From Parascedosporium putredinis (Eukaryota; Ascomycota; Sordariomycetes; Microascales; Microascaceae): DNA of 64,000 bases. Under the pieces are notes generated by a model. That model was not told the origin of the DNA. It did no database searches and saw only the letters and a list, made by a program, of their open reading frames with translations. The stretch spans positions 248,001-312,000 of the forward strand of contig CASHTG010000020.1 of the NCBI GenBank assembly GCA_949357655.1, given 5' to 3'. Both the position numbers and the translations under genes were made by a program. This document shows, in pieces, positions 50,335 to 61,353 of this stretch; position 1 is the stretch's first letter, and each line of letters starts with the position of its first letter.

Positions 50335-50698
50335 GTAGTAGATGATTCTTGATGCCTAGTGCTCTGATTTGCATCCTAAGGACTGGAGCAGAGGGGTTCT
50401 CAGCCCTCCTTCTTATATCTCATGAATAGGTCTAAATATCCGTGGATGTAAGAGAAAAGTAGGAAGAAAAAAAGAAAAAGCCTACAAAGATTTGACTGCA
50501 AGCGTCCTCAGTCCAGTGGCATCCTTTCTCATTCTTGAAAGAGGCTGCTAATATTATAACAAAACACTCTCCCTTGCTCATTATAGCTTCTTAAATATCA
50601 TTATCGTTTTTAAAGATCAACAACTTCAACTAGAGGCCTATCTCAATCACGATGTCCCCATTTTAATCATTGATTACATTATAGCAATCATCTACTGA
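50335..50698. repeat. AT-rich segment bounded by an inverted repeat
   Basis: AGTAGATGATT at about 50337-50347 and its complement AATCATCTACT at 50686-50696 face each other about 340 bases apart. The size would suit a solo LTR or a small inverted-repeat element, but I see no TG...CA termini at those edges and no clear target duplication. Confidence 0.25.
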
Positions 50699-53600
50699 GG
50701 TATGCTCAATCAGACTCTTCAAAATGCCTCGGCAGAGATGGAAAGAGCACCCCATCTCTCTCAAAGGACCCTGCTTTTGGCAGAGAAAGAGCTTTGACCA
50801 GCTAGCTAGGCAGGCATGAAGATGAAGAGCTGAAAACCTAGTGTAGGCTGAAAATGTAAGTTGGTTCAGATAATGACCAGACAGACCCCTTGCATTGCAC
50901 GTTGCACCTTACCCCGGCTTTTTCCTTTCTTTTCTCCTACGGCTCGCCCAGCATACTTCTTTCATGAGCCAATGGACCGGAATTCTTCACGAGGATTTGG
51001 GGGCCACCCATTCCCGACGGCCCCACCAGTCTATCATGGCACTGCCACTTGGCATTCCGGGTTTGAGTGCCTGGAGCGGACACAAGGCGCTTCTCTCTCG
51101 GACAAAGACGCATGGGAATCCCGGCATGTATCACCAGGCACGTACATTCCGGGTTCGAAAAGGCTCGGATGGCGAGTAGAGGGTAGCGACGAGAGACAAG
51201 AAGAGCTGTTCCTCTCCCCATGCTCCGCGAGGCAAATCACTCACATTCCCCGGTTGAACGTTGAGCCGTGTTATCAAGCGTGACACCAACGGAGTAATCT
51301 CAATGGATATAGGGATAATAATAGGGCAAAGCGAAGTCTGGCAAGGCTTTCATCACTTCAAGGTTCCTACTTTGAGAGCCGCGCATTCCATGACGGCTGG
51401 ATTCTTGGGCGGTAGTCGGCAGAGTGGATGCAAGGACACTCCTCATTGTCCAGAGTCACCGAATCGAGGGGTTATACGAGGAGCAACACTGGTTAGCATC
51501 TACAGATTGTGTCATGGCAGCAACTAAACCATAACACCATCTCTGTTGCCATTATCAAGGCCAGGGAAGGGTAGAATGAGCGCAGAAAACGGATCTCGCG
51601 TTCCGCTGGATCCGGAGGACCAAGTCTCTGTTAGCTGGTGCTCTGTCTAGCCTCGCGGGCCCCCTTCCGGCGCTTTATCTACTTTTATGTCATGTAACTC
51701 GTAAGAACCGAGCATGTCGAGACCGTTAACGGCAATATCATCCCGCGGATTCCGGGATCTCGAGATGGATATCCATCGTCTCGCCGACGTACTTTCTGTT
51801 TCGTTGTACCCGCCCGTGTCTATGTTCATCTATACTGATCACGCACAAAGGTTACGCACGCGGTGGTTATAGAAGGCCCTGGTAGACGCATAGCTGTGGG
51901 TTGGTAAAGGGACGTACAGGAACATCCTGAAGAAGGTCGCTATGTCTTCATGGCACCTGCTAAAAGCTGATGCCGCCCCGTGATGCTAGAGGCCCCATGT
52001 CCCCTACAATCTCTAGCTGGAGATAGATTCGGCCATAGGACATAGAAAGAGCCTTTGGTCCCCAAACCTCGCACACACCTGGCCTCTCTCCTCTTACGGA
52101 CCAGATTGCTCGCACCCGTGCGATGCCGCACAATGCTTCTCGTTCCAGAGAAACTCGTGTTCACCTCCACTTTCGTTAGGCGATTGGTATGGACCATCGG
52201 TAGCGCCTTTGAAAAGCTGGTGATAGCCCGTCTTGAACACATCACCCGTTTTCTAGATAGGCCGGGGAAAACGTGACTTGGGGATGGGGGCTGACGACAG
52301 CCTCCTGGACAATAAGCATGATGCTGGCAAGCCCGAAAACTCCATGGGTTCATCAAGATATCAAGATTAGAATGCTCAACCCGCAGCTGCCGGTGATGGA
52401 GGCTTTCCTTCATATATACCGAGGCCGGATGGAGTTTGCCTGAAAGCGTCACTTAGCTCCCCTACCAATCTTCCCCACCTCCTCTTGTCCTAAGGCCTAG
52501 CTCCCCGGTTTAATACTACGCAGCAACGGAGGTATCAGCACGTCAATGACAAGATTAAAGATTTAATGGCCTAGGCCACGATTTCGGTCCGGGCCTTGAT
52601 AGGAAATAAAAACGCCCCATCTAAAGAGTTGTTGGGAACTCGCTTAGGCGGTCTTATGATGTGGTGGACTCATCGCAGGAAGACTGAATCTCGCGGCATC
52701 CTTGAGAAAGCGAGTCGAACGAGCAAACGAGCAGGAAAAGTCGCCTGACCCCGAGCGAGAGTCGGACTTGCCCCCTGCAGAGTTGGTGGGAAAACAAGCT
52801 TTGCAAAGCTAATAGGGGCGGAGGCGAAGAGAACATGTTGGAGGGACTTGACATCGCCAAGTCGAACGTTTTACGAAATGGATGATCCACTTTTTCTTTG
52901 GTTTTTTAGGGTTGGGGATGAGAGACAAAGAGTTCCATGGGAGGTCCGGAGGAGGGTGGATGAGATGGACCCGAGAATCAATCTTCTAGATTGAAACTAG
53001 GCATCTCTTTTTCCTTTCTTTTTCTTTTTCTTTATCGAGGGGCGGGGATGATGCCCTTCTCTTTCCCTTGGTTTGCCGTCTTCTCATTATTATGGCAACA
53101 GTGATTCCGAGTTTTCTCCATCGCGTCTCATAAGTTCATCTCCTACTGCCCTGGCTGTCGAGGGCAATAGCTCGTCTCCGTTCATGCCGACGATTGTCAA
53201 CACCGTTGTCTCGGCTGAGCTGCCTGCCTCGTCCGGCTTTCCTTGCTGCCTGCCCGGGAGAGGGAAAGGGGAGTCATGATGAAGACGATTTCCCTGCCGG
53301 ACTGGGTCGAGAAATCAGCAGAATTAGGAAAAAGAGCACGTTCCGACAGCACGTTCCGCCGGCATCCCCAAGCGCTGATGTGCTGTTAATTGTGTGCAGC
53401 GGTGAACAGGGGTAAGCTACTTTTTTCTCTTTTTCTTTGGGCTGCGGTGGAGATACGTGGCCAAGTTGGAACCGATCTAGCAATGCCAGGCCTGGGTGGG
53501 CTTGCAGTGTGCAGGAGGAGACTTGGGTGTACTCCATCGGAGGGCTTCAAGTAGCGATACCACTCATATAGAGTTCCCCAGGGGGCCATTTCTGAAAAGG

Positions 53601-54633
53601 GCTTCATTGTCTGCATGCGAACGTACAGGTTCATGTTGTAATCCAAGTGGTACAGGACGATCAATCCCCTGCCTGCTTTCAGTTACACACGAAGGCGGGT
53701 GAGCCAGGTGAAACGTACGAAGACAAGACTCTACTGCCCTCGTGTACACAAGTTGAATGAGTCGGAGAAGAGAACATTAAAGAGACCGAAACCGAAAAAA
53801 GATAATAGAGAAAGACATCAATACGCTCCTCAACAGAATCAAATGGAAAGAAAAAGTGCGTGGCATTGTTATGTGTGCTACGGCTCCATTCACCACATAC
53901 ATGTACGCTCCGCTGGCCTGAGCCTGGGTTCCAGAACTATGGTACTAGGAATGATTTGGGTCTCCCATTCAATGTGACTCCGTGATGGGATCAAAACGAG
54001 CCGGTCCGGGCGAATTATTAATAGCTTCATTTCACCTAGTTACGGTTTCAGGGGCGAGCTTCCAGGCGCTGCTGGAAGAGGAACACTCCGCCGGCACGCA
54101 CGCACTGCCAGACATTCCACCACCCAGACACTTCAATGTTCCGTTTTGGGTGCTTTCAAAGGCGAATGTTCCTTGGCAAATGGAGCTTAATCGGGAGCAT
54201 CGCACCGCATCAGGCCAGTCGGGTCAAGCTTGGTTGCTTGGGAGGGAAGAGTTCGGGTTAATACTTCGTACCTTGACAGGCCATCAATCATAATATAGCA
54301 TCAGATATTATTGATTGTGGGCAAATAATAATAATAAGAATGGTTGATTGCAACAGTCTGGGGAATGAACAGCTGGCAAGAACAATACAACCGAATATTA
54401 ATATTAGGATATTTCGACAATGGTGAGACGGCCTTTGCGAATAGGAGGTAGCGTATATGACAACATGACAGGCCCATGTCGTTGACGGGTTTGGTGTGTG
54501 CTCATTCTGCTCCTTATTTCCCCCGAGTCGTCAAACCAGTCCAGGAGGCCGCGAGGTACCTCTACAAATTTTCATCGGGGAGGTACTTCGTACATTTGGC
54601 CTGGGCTTGGGCCAGAGTGTACACAACAACTGG

Positions 54634-54666
54634 ACACACACACACACACTCTCTCTCTCTCTCTCT
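54634..54666 (+). repeat. Compound (AC)n(CT)n microsatellite
   Basis: About eight AC/CA units run directly into about nine CT units. It lies roughly 800 bases upstream of the smp3 start, in non-coding sequence. Confidence 0.9.
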
Positions 54667-55467
54667 GCTGCCCCAGTCGCGTCACGGTTCGAACTCCCGT
54701 TATCAAGCGTTCCATGGCCCCTGCTCGCCAGCTTTCTGGGAGTGGCACCCTCCCTTTTCCTGGCTTGATCCCTGCTCAACTCGTCTCTTCCCTTCCCACC
54801 TCTCCCCCCCATCTTATTAAAAATGCGCCAGACTCCTTTGTCTTGACCAATGTCCTTGCCGCTGGCTTCAAAGGAGAGACGCCGTCCAAGGAGGAAATCA
54901 ACGTTGTCCTTCTCACCCACACCTTGAGAAAACAAAAAACAGCTGGCCGGCTTTGTTCTTCCCATCCTCACCACCGCCTGCGAATATTGCTAGCAACAGC
55001 GAGCTAAACTTATTGCCTCCTCTCTCCACGCTGATTTCGCTTTTCTTCGAGACGCACCCACCGCGGGGAGCACGAGCAAGGTGGACCGCGACTGAGAACG
55101 AATCGCCAGCCCCGATCTCGAGAATTTGTCGCCTCCGACCCCTGGTGTCTCGCCTTGGGGTTTGAACGGAGACCCGCCTTGGTCCAAGACATTTTCGGAC
55201 CGGCAAACGATTTCTCTTTTATCTTTCTTTTCTTTTTTTCTTCTTCTCTTTTATCGTCCCTCCTCTTTGTCACCACGACTTCCTGATTCTTTCCTATCCG
55301 GAGCTGCTGGCGCCCTATCATGCGCTGGTCAGCGCTTACTATGCGACGTTGCCTGCCCTCCCAAATACCGATGTCCACGATCCGATTTCAGATCCAACCT
55401 GTCTTCCGCCAGTCGATGCTCGAGCTGCACCTGTCGATATAGCCAGATCCAAGACCTCTGGCCCAAT

Positions 55468-57719
55468 ATGTGGAGGCGCATCTACCTACTTCTCGTCCTC
55501 GTCCGGCTGTGGTTTGCGCTCTCACCGAGCTATCTACATCCAGATGAGAACTTTCAAGGTCCGGAGGTGATTGCGGGTATGTTTACGAGGATTTCATTGT
55601 TTTGTCCACCTCTTGTATTACGTGCACATGTTTTCCCTCGTCATTCCTTGCGGGCTTGAAGGGCTTGAGGGGCTTCACTCCCATGTCCTGTCTGCCTAGA
55701 GCTTTGGAGCCGCGACCGATATTTTCGCTATGCACGGCGCCATGGTGCTCTCCCAAGGGTAACTTGGGGACTGGGCAGCTCTCGGAGCTGGAATAGGGCG
55801 GCGGGATGGATGAATTTCAAGCTCTTGATAGCTTCGAGATCCTTTGCGTCGTTGAGGCGGCAAGTGCGAAGGTATCGTCGGCCTCTCGTTAGGCGATGCT
55901 CGCGCACGAGGCTTGGCCCTCACCGTCAAACCCCACCACATTTGTCTTCCTCTCTGTCTCTCCCACATTTTCTTGTTCTTTTAATTTTTTTCATCTCCTT
56001 CTTTTCTTTACCCACCGCTTGAGGGGTTGATGGTGGCTGCGAATTTTGCTATTGGACGAAAAACTCTCGAAAGTGGTCTGGTGGCTAACTGTGGTCATGC
56101 GCGCCTAGGCCAAATTTTTAGTTACCCCGTTCGACACACGTGGGAGTTCACGAGCGACCACCCGATCCGAAGCGTGTTCCCGTTATGGCCTGTTTACGGC
56201 CTGCCGATGCTTCTTTTGCGATGGCTTTGGATCGGTAACGGCCAAGCGGGCGAGATCCCGCCCATCGCCGTCTTTTGGACCCTCCGTGTCCTTATGTTCG
56301 TCATCAGCTTTGTGCTGGAGGATTGGGCCATTCACGAACTCATCCAGTCGCCGCGACATCGGCGCCTCGCGGTGCTTCTCGTCGCCTCGTCCTATGTCAC
56401 CTGGACGTACCAGACCCATACCTTTTCGAATTCCATCGAATCGCTCATCGTCGCTTGGAGCATGGTGTTGATCCAGCGCATCGTTGAAGCTCCGGTATGG
56501 TTTTAATGTCTTTGGCGTCCATGAACCACTGTGCTAATTATTCTTTTGCAGCAACGTTCTTCTCTCTTGTCATGTGTGGTTCTTGGCATAGTCGCCGTGT
56601 TTGGTGTTTTCAACCGCATCACATTTCCAGCATTCCTTGTTTTCCCCGGTGTTCGTTTGATACCCCAATTATTAAATAAGTATGTATCGCCCCTGTTCTT
56701 TCTGCCTGCGTTTGATGGTCTGGAGATGTACATGGCGGATGAAGCTACGAACCGCGAAAGCGGGAAGGAAATGACGCTAACGGGAGCTTACCTAGACCTC
56801 TCTCCCTCTTTGTGATGGCTCTAGCCGGGCTCGTCACAGCGGTGATCGCCATTGCGCTCGACACCGCGTTTTACTCTACTCAGCCCATCACATGGGCCGA
56901 CCTAATTTTCCGCCCCGTCATCACCCCCTTCAACAACCTCGCCTACAACATTTCGCCCGAGAACCTAGCCCAGCATGGCCTCCATCCCTGGTACCAGCAC
57001 CTGCTCGCCAACATCCCCATGCTTCTCGGCCCCGCCACCCTCCTTGCCGTCGTTCGCCCACACCTCTCGCTCCGACTCTACTCGGCGATTTCGGGCATCG
57101 TCGTCCTCTCCGTCTTCCAGCACCAGGAGGCCCGCTTCCTGCTTCCGACCGTGCCGTTGATCCTCTCCTCGGTGCGACTACCCAAGAACAAGGCACTAGC
57201 GAGGGTGTGGATGGCCGTGTGGGTCATCTTCAACCTCTTCTTCGGCATTCTCATGGGCATCTACCATCAGGGCGGCATCGTGCCCGCCCAAGTCTTTATG
57301 AGTAGCCAACCCGATGCGACCCAGGCCATTTGGTGGAAGACGTACACGCCTCCCATCTGGCTCCTCAACGGGAAGAACGAGGTGTTGGAGACGCGCGACG
57401 TCATGGGCATGCGGGGCGACACCCTGTTGGAGGAGCTGGAGCGACTTGCGACGTGCGACACCCCGCCGACCGGAGGAATCAAGAGTACCTCAAGGAGAGC
57501 AACGGGACGTACCTCATTGCGCCCACATCCGCGACGTGGCTAGACCCGTACCTCCCCAATAAGGGTTTGACGGGTCTACGGTTCCGGGAGGTGTGGCGGA
57601 CCCGGACGCACCTGAACCTGGACGATCTCGATTTCGCCGAGGATGGCGTGTGGAACACGCTCTCGCGCGTTATTGGGAGGAGAGGCCTCGCAGCGTGGAG
57701 GGTCACCAAGAGCTGCTAA
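55468..57719 (+). CDS. smp3: GPI mannosyltransferase 4 (Smp3, GT22 family)
   Basis: ER enzyme that adds the fourth mannose, from dolichol-phosphate mannose, to the GPI anchor precursor. Exons 55468-55576, 56109-56494, 56552-56679, 56796-57719; introns 532, 57 and 116 bp. Seen: a first membrane segment (IYLLLVLVRLWFAL), the luminal catalytic motif HPDENFQGPE (residues 24-33, where GT22 enzymes carry HPDE), IFSYPVRHTWEFTSDHPIRS, repeated hydrophobic helices, and the GT22 signature HQEARFLLP. The first intron is by far the longest among the genes here; it ends with a good branch site GGCTAAC and CCTAG. The C4 run 57471-57474 breaks the frame; one more base restores the C-terminal 80 residues (about 515 in total). 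It converges on the PAN-domain gene. Confidence 0.92.
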
Positions 57720-60047
57720 GAATGACCTCGTGCCAGGTTTGGGCCCTGTGCGTGTATAATACGAAAAGAAGCTGGAAGGGGGAAGCCTTGCGCTCGGTTT
57801 CCCTTTGTTTAGCTGATCTTTTCATTTTCTCTTGATTCCTCTTCTCGACCCCTTTGATCACTTACTACTACTACTCCCACTTTATTGTCACGGCCTTTTT
57901 GTTCTTTTTGTTCTTACATCTATACTCCCATACGCAACGCAGCTCTCGCTCTTCTTTGGTGGTTTTTACTTTATACCACTTATATCATCTCGGACAGGAG
58001 GATAGAACACGGCGGCTCTCTCTCTCTCTCTTTTTTTCTTCTCTTTTTCTCTCTCCCAACCCTCCAAAACCGTCCCATGTCCAGTCATCGCCACACGACA
58101 CCACCCCCGTTGCGGGGTTCGAAGCGTTCTCGTTTTCCAGCTTTTGTTTTTTTATTATGTCTTCCCCTCGCTTCTAGTTTTGTACCTGCTTAGCAGGGGA
58201 TTCTGTTTTTTTCGGGTTTATTTCCGTTACTCTGGTTTCATATATCATATTGCAAACAGGCGGGTGGGCAGGCAGGTAGGGAAGGGAGGTATTTGTCTTT
58301 TTGTCTTTTACCTGTTTTCTCTAGACAGAGAGAAAGAGGGGGAGGGTTTCGACGGCAAAACCCTTTTATATATCCATTGTCTTGCCTTTTCTAATCCTTT
58401 TCCCCTCCTCCTCCTACTCTCTCCTTTTTCTTTTTCTTTTTCCTTTGTCGCAAAGATAAGATAGAGCAAAAAGGGGCCCGGGGCAGGGGCCGGCAGGAAG
58501 GGCGAGAAACGGAAACGAAGGGCATCCAAGGGTAGGAGGCCAAGGAGAATCGAAAAAAGGACAATAAATTTGAATGTCAAGACAATTCGGAAGACGCGTA
58601 ACATACGCCTCTCTTCCTATCTCCTCCCGCTTCAACTCTTTCGTGACTGTTGTCCCTGGCCAATCGTGACTTTTTGAATTTGAAATAATCCCTTGCTCCT
58701 CTCTTCCTCGCTCTCCGACCAGTGCATTGTATGAGAGCTTGATGGGCCTGTCAAATCGAGCAATTCACCTTCCTATCCAGCTAAGCAAGAGTTTTCCTAT
58801 TCGCCCAGCGATAGAGAAGAGGGTGGTTCGACGGTGCGGGAGAGAGAGATCTCGGTAGCAAAAGAGCCAGGCATCAAAAGACGGATCATGTGTGGGAATG
58901 GAGAAGCCGCAATACGCAACGTTATAGTTGGAAATAGTAAATGTAATCATTTTGGCTGTCAGATGTGAGGTTCGTCTATCTATGCGTCCCAGTGTGATGT
59001 CGTGTTTCCCCAGTAAAACTCCGAACAAGAGCAAAAGAGGGGTTCCAATGAACCGAAAAGAGGCTAAGAGGAGGATCGGGAGAGAAAAAGAAAAAGTGTC
59101 TATATACAAAGAAATGGTCAAGGAGCATGAGGCACCTAGATAAAACATACGAGGTCTTCCAACTCGACCAATTGAGGGCGTTGGTTGGATTCCACCTTTC
59201 TTCGTTCTCCTCCGCAGGATCAAGCCCCCTCATCAAAGGCTTTCCTGCTTGGAGATCGATGGATAGCCTCGGGCTAAACATAGCCTCTTTCTTTCGAAAG
59301 CAGACAAAAGAGAGCAAGGCGCCATTTTGAAAATCGTGGCCGGTATCGCGTTTGGAAAAAATATATACAAGTGTCGCAGGAAGAAAAGATAAAGTGCGAA
59401 CTTTTGTTGAAATATGAGCAGGTGAGGTGTCGTGGCGAGAGGAGCGCTTGTAGCATGCATGCTGGCATGAACCCGAGGATTCGGCTGACGCAGGAAGAGG
59501 GCTTTGTCCCGGGGAGCACGGGGGCTGGGCTGGTCGTGGCTCGGTGCCTCTGTCAAAAAGTCGGGAGTGCAAGGGGGAGAGGGCCGCCGAAATTCGTTTT
59601 CGGCCCCTTGCATCTGCAAGGGCGCCAAGCCGCCGGTTAGCCAAGTTTTGGTGGCGTTCTTCCTTTGTCTCGCTGGGCCCAAGATCTCTTAACTCGATCT
59701 AGAGTTCTGAAAGGGGCCATTAGAAGGAAAGAAAAAAGCGAAGAGGTTTCTTAAAGCCAATGCCGAAATGCGCAGCGGTAGAAGAAATGATCAAGGAGCT
59801 TTCACGACCTAGAATCATCTTCTGGGCGCAAGCATCGCTTCATAACGGAGGCGGCTTCTGTTCGCGCCGCGCATCGCGGAGGTGGCAGGGACATGCATGG
59901 GACATGCATGGAGTCGTCCCATCGCCTGGCGCTCGGAAAATTGTGCCCTCTCCCGCCGCCGTCAAGGGAGGATGAGGATCGTGGACGGAGGGAGCTGGGG
60001 CAAAGCCCCGTGAGTCTTGTTGAACTACAGGGCTATGCCAAGCACCC
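57720..60047. other. Convergent 3' region (smp3 / PAN-domain gene)
   Basis: 2.3 kb, T- and CT-rich on the left (57830-58450) and mixed on the right. A 222-codon frame on the - strand (59644-58976) lacks any motif and reads as chance. No RNA gene recognised. Confidence 0.5.
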
Positions 60048-61353
60048 TCATATCTTGTTTGGGTTATCGACCCTAAGCGCGAAGATGCCGTCGCCGTCGC
60101 TTTCGCTCTCCCCAATGTGACCCTTCAAGATGCATTTGCCGCCCTCGTCGCCATCCGCGTCCGAATCGCCGGGCTTCCCAGCTCGCGCCCAAGCACTCGT
60201 CCTTTTCGGCGCAGAGGTCAATGCATGCGCCCATCGAAGCGGTCGAGGATGAAGACAGATCAATGGAGCCGAGCGAAGTAGGGTGGTCTAGGCCGCATGA
60301 GAGGCGGAAGTAGATGTCAGAGTTGGTAGGCGATTGGAAGGTAGAATTGTTCGAATCGGGGCAGGTGATGTCGGAGGTGGAGGTGGATAGGATGGGGGTT
60401 GAATTGGGTCTGGAATGCTCGTTAGTCTCTTCTTCTCCCCAAGACGCGGCGCGGCGTCTCCTACGCCTGTTGCGGCTGCGTCATCGCTCGACCAGGGGTG
60501 TAAATCGATCACGGTGTACAAGTAGATAACCGGACAAGATTGACAGGAGGCCAAGCACACTACTCCACCAAGGTGGCGGAAAGAAACCAAGGTTTGCTGT
60601 TCAGAAAAACTTACTTCCTCTTCTTGCTAAACGCAATGCCGGCACCGATTCCTATCGCAACGGCGGCAATAGCCACCAACGCGCCACCGATAATGATGAG
60701 GAAAAAGACCTTTCTCCTAATACCGCAAATAGTTTCTCGCTTCGTCCGTTCTGTTTTATTCGTATTCGAGAGATTGTAACTGCCATTCTCTTCGTCATCC
60801 TGCGGCGCAAAAGCAGTGCTCTGTGCGTTTACGTCAGGTGGGGGATCCGGCCATCGCCAGGAGTCTCTGCTGAAGAGGAACTCGTTTGTTCGTAGGGATG
60901 ACTACTAGAGGATAGGGTGGTAGCGTCGGCCACAGGCTTTGGGTTAGCAGAGGGAGCGGGCGACGATTTAGACCACCACATCTTGGTGGGACGAGACGGC
61001 GGTTGTCGTCTCGCTAGATGGGGACGAGGTCCGGCGCCGATAAACCACGGGGATCAAGCTCTTGTTCCTGTTACAGGAGAGGAGGCTAGGGGGGACAGAA
61101 CGGGCGTCGCTATTCTGGCCTGGTGCCCTTGTTCAACTCGTCGTGAATCCAAAGTCCAGATTGCTGAGACTGGACTTTTCAATTGTGTTGTTCGATGCCG
61201 AATACACTTGGACTACCTCATCGCTCGCTAGAATCCAGGTGCTTGGGTTGATTCCGTGAACCGGCTTGCCGTCGTCTCGAAGCGTGTCTCCCAAGTCGTC
61301 GTTTGCTGGCCCAGCTCACTTGCGTATTCACGACGTTTGTCCCAGGTGATCAT
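60048..61353 (-). CDS. Type II membrane protein with extracellular PAN-like domain
   Basis: A fungal single-pass protein of unknown function. The last two exons are clear: up to 60614 and 60460-60048, intron 153 bp. Plan: a Ser/Pro/Thr-rich cytoplasmic part (GINPSTWILASDEVVQVYSA; SSSHPYEQTSSSSAETP), then ETICGIRRK, then one membrane helix (VFFLIIIGGALVAIAAVAIG), a basic stop KKRKRRR, and outside it ITCPDSN, FRLSCGLDHP, CIDLCAEKDECLGASW and CILKG, the cysteine pattern of PAN/Apple-type domains. Frame breaks at the G5 run 60840-60844, near 60172-60180, and one or two upstream of 61120. The start at 61353 is the nearest ATG but is provisional; the N-terminal 100 residues are uncertain. The class and topology are inferred from recall of similar fungal proteins. 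Confidence 0.65.

Larger units (their letters stand above)
49854..55467. other. 5.6 kb region without a convincing gene
   Basis: Lies between the divergent skp1 and smp3 genes. 50100-50900 is AT-richer than average and includes a 12-13 base inverted repeat. 52980-53060 and 55200-55260 are T-rich. The largest frames (for example 52452-51940 on the - strand, 170 codons) show no motif I recognise. A degraded mobile element is possible around 50.3-50.7 kb but not demonstrated. Confidence 0.45.

Noticed and set aside
51940..52452. 170-codon - strand frame in the 5.6 kb gap
   Set aside because: No recognised motif on either strand and no splice partners; kept only as part of an unassigned region.
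7082..61353. Reading the frame-broken genes as pseudogenes or programmed frameshifts
   Set aside because: Breaks affect essential genes, fall mostly in homopolymers, keep every domain motif and intron phase, and lack slippery-site context, so consensus error explains them better.
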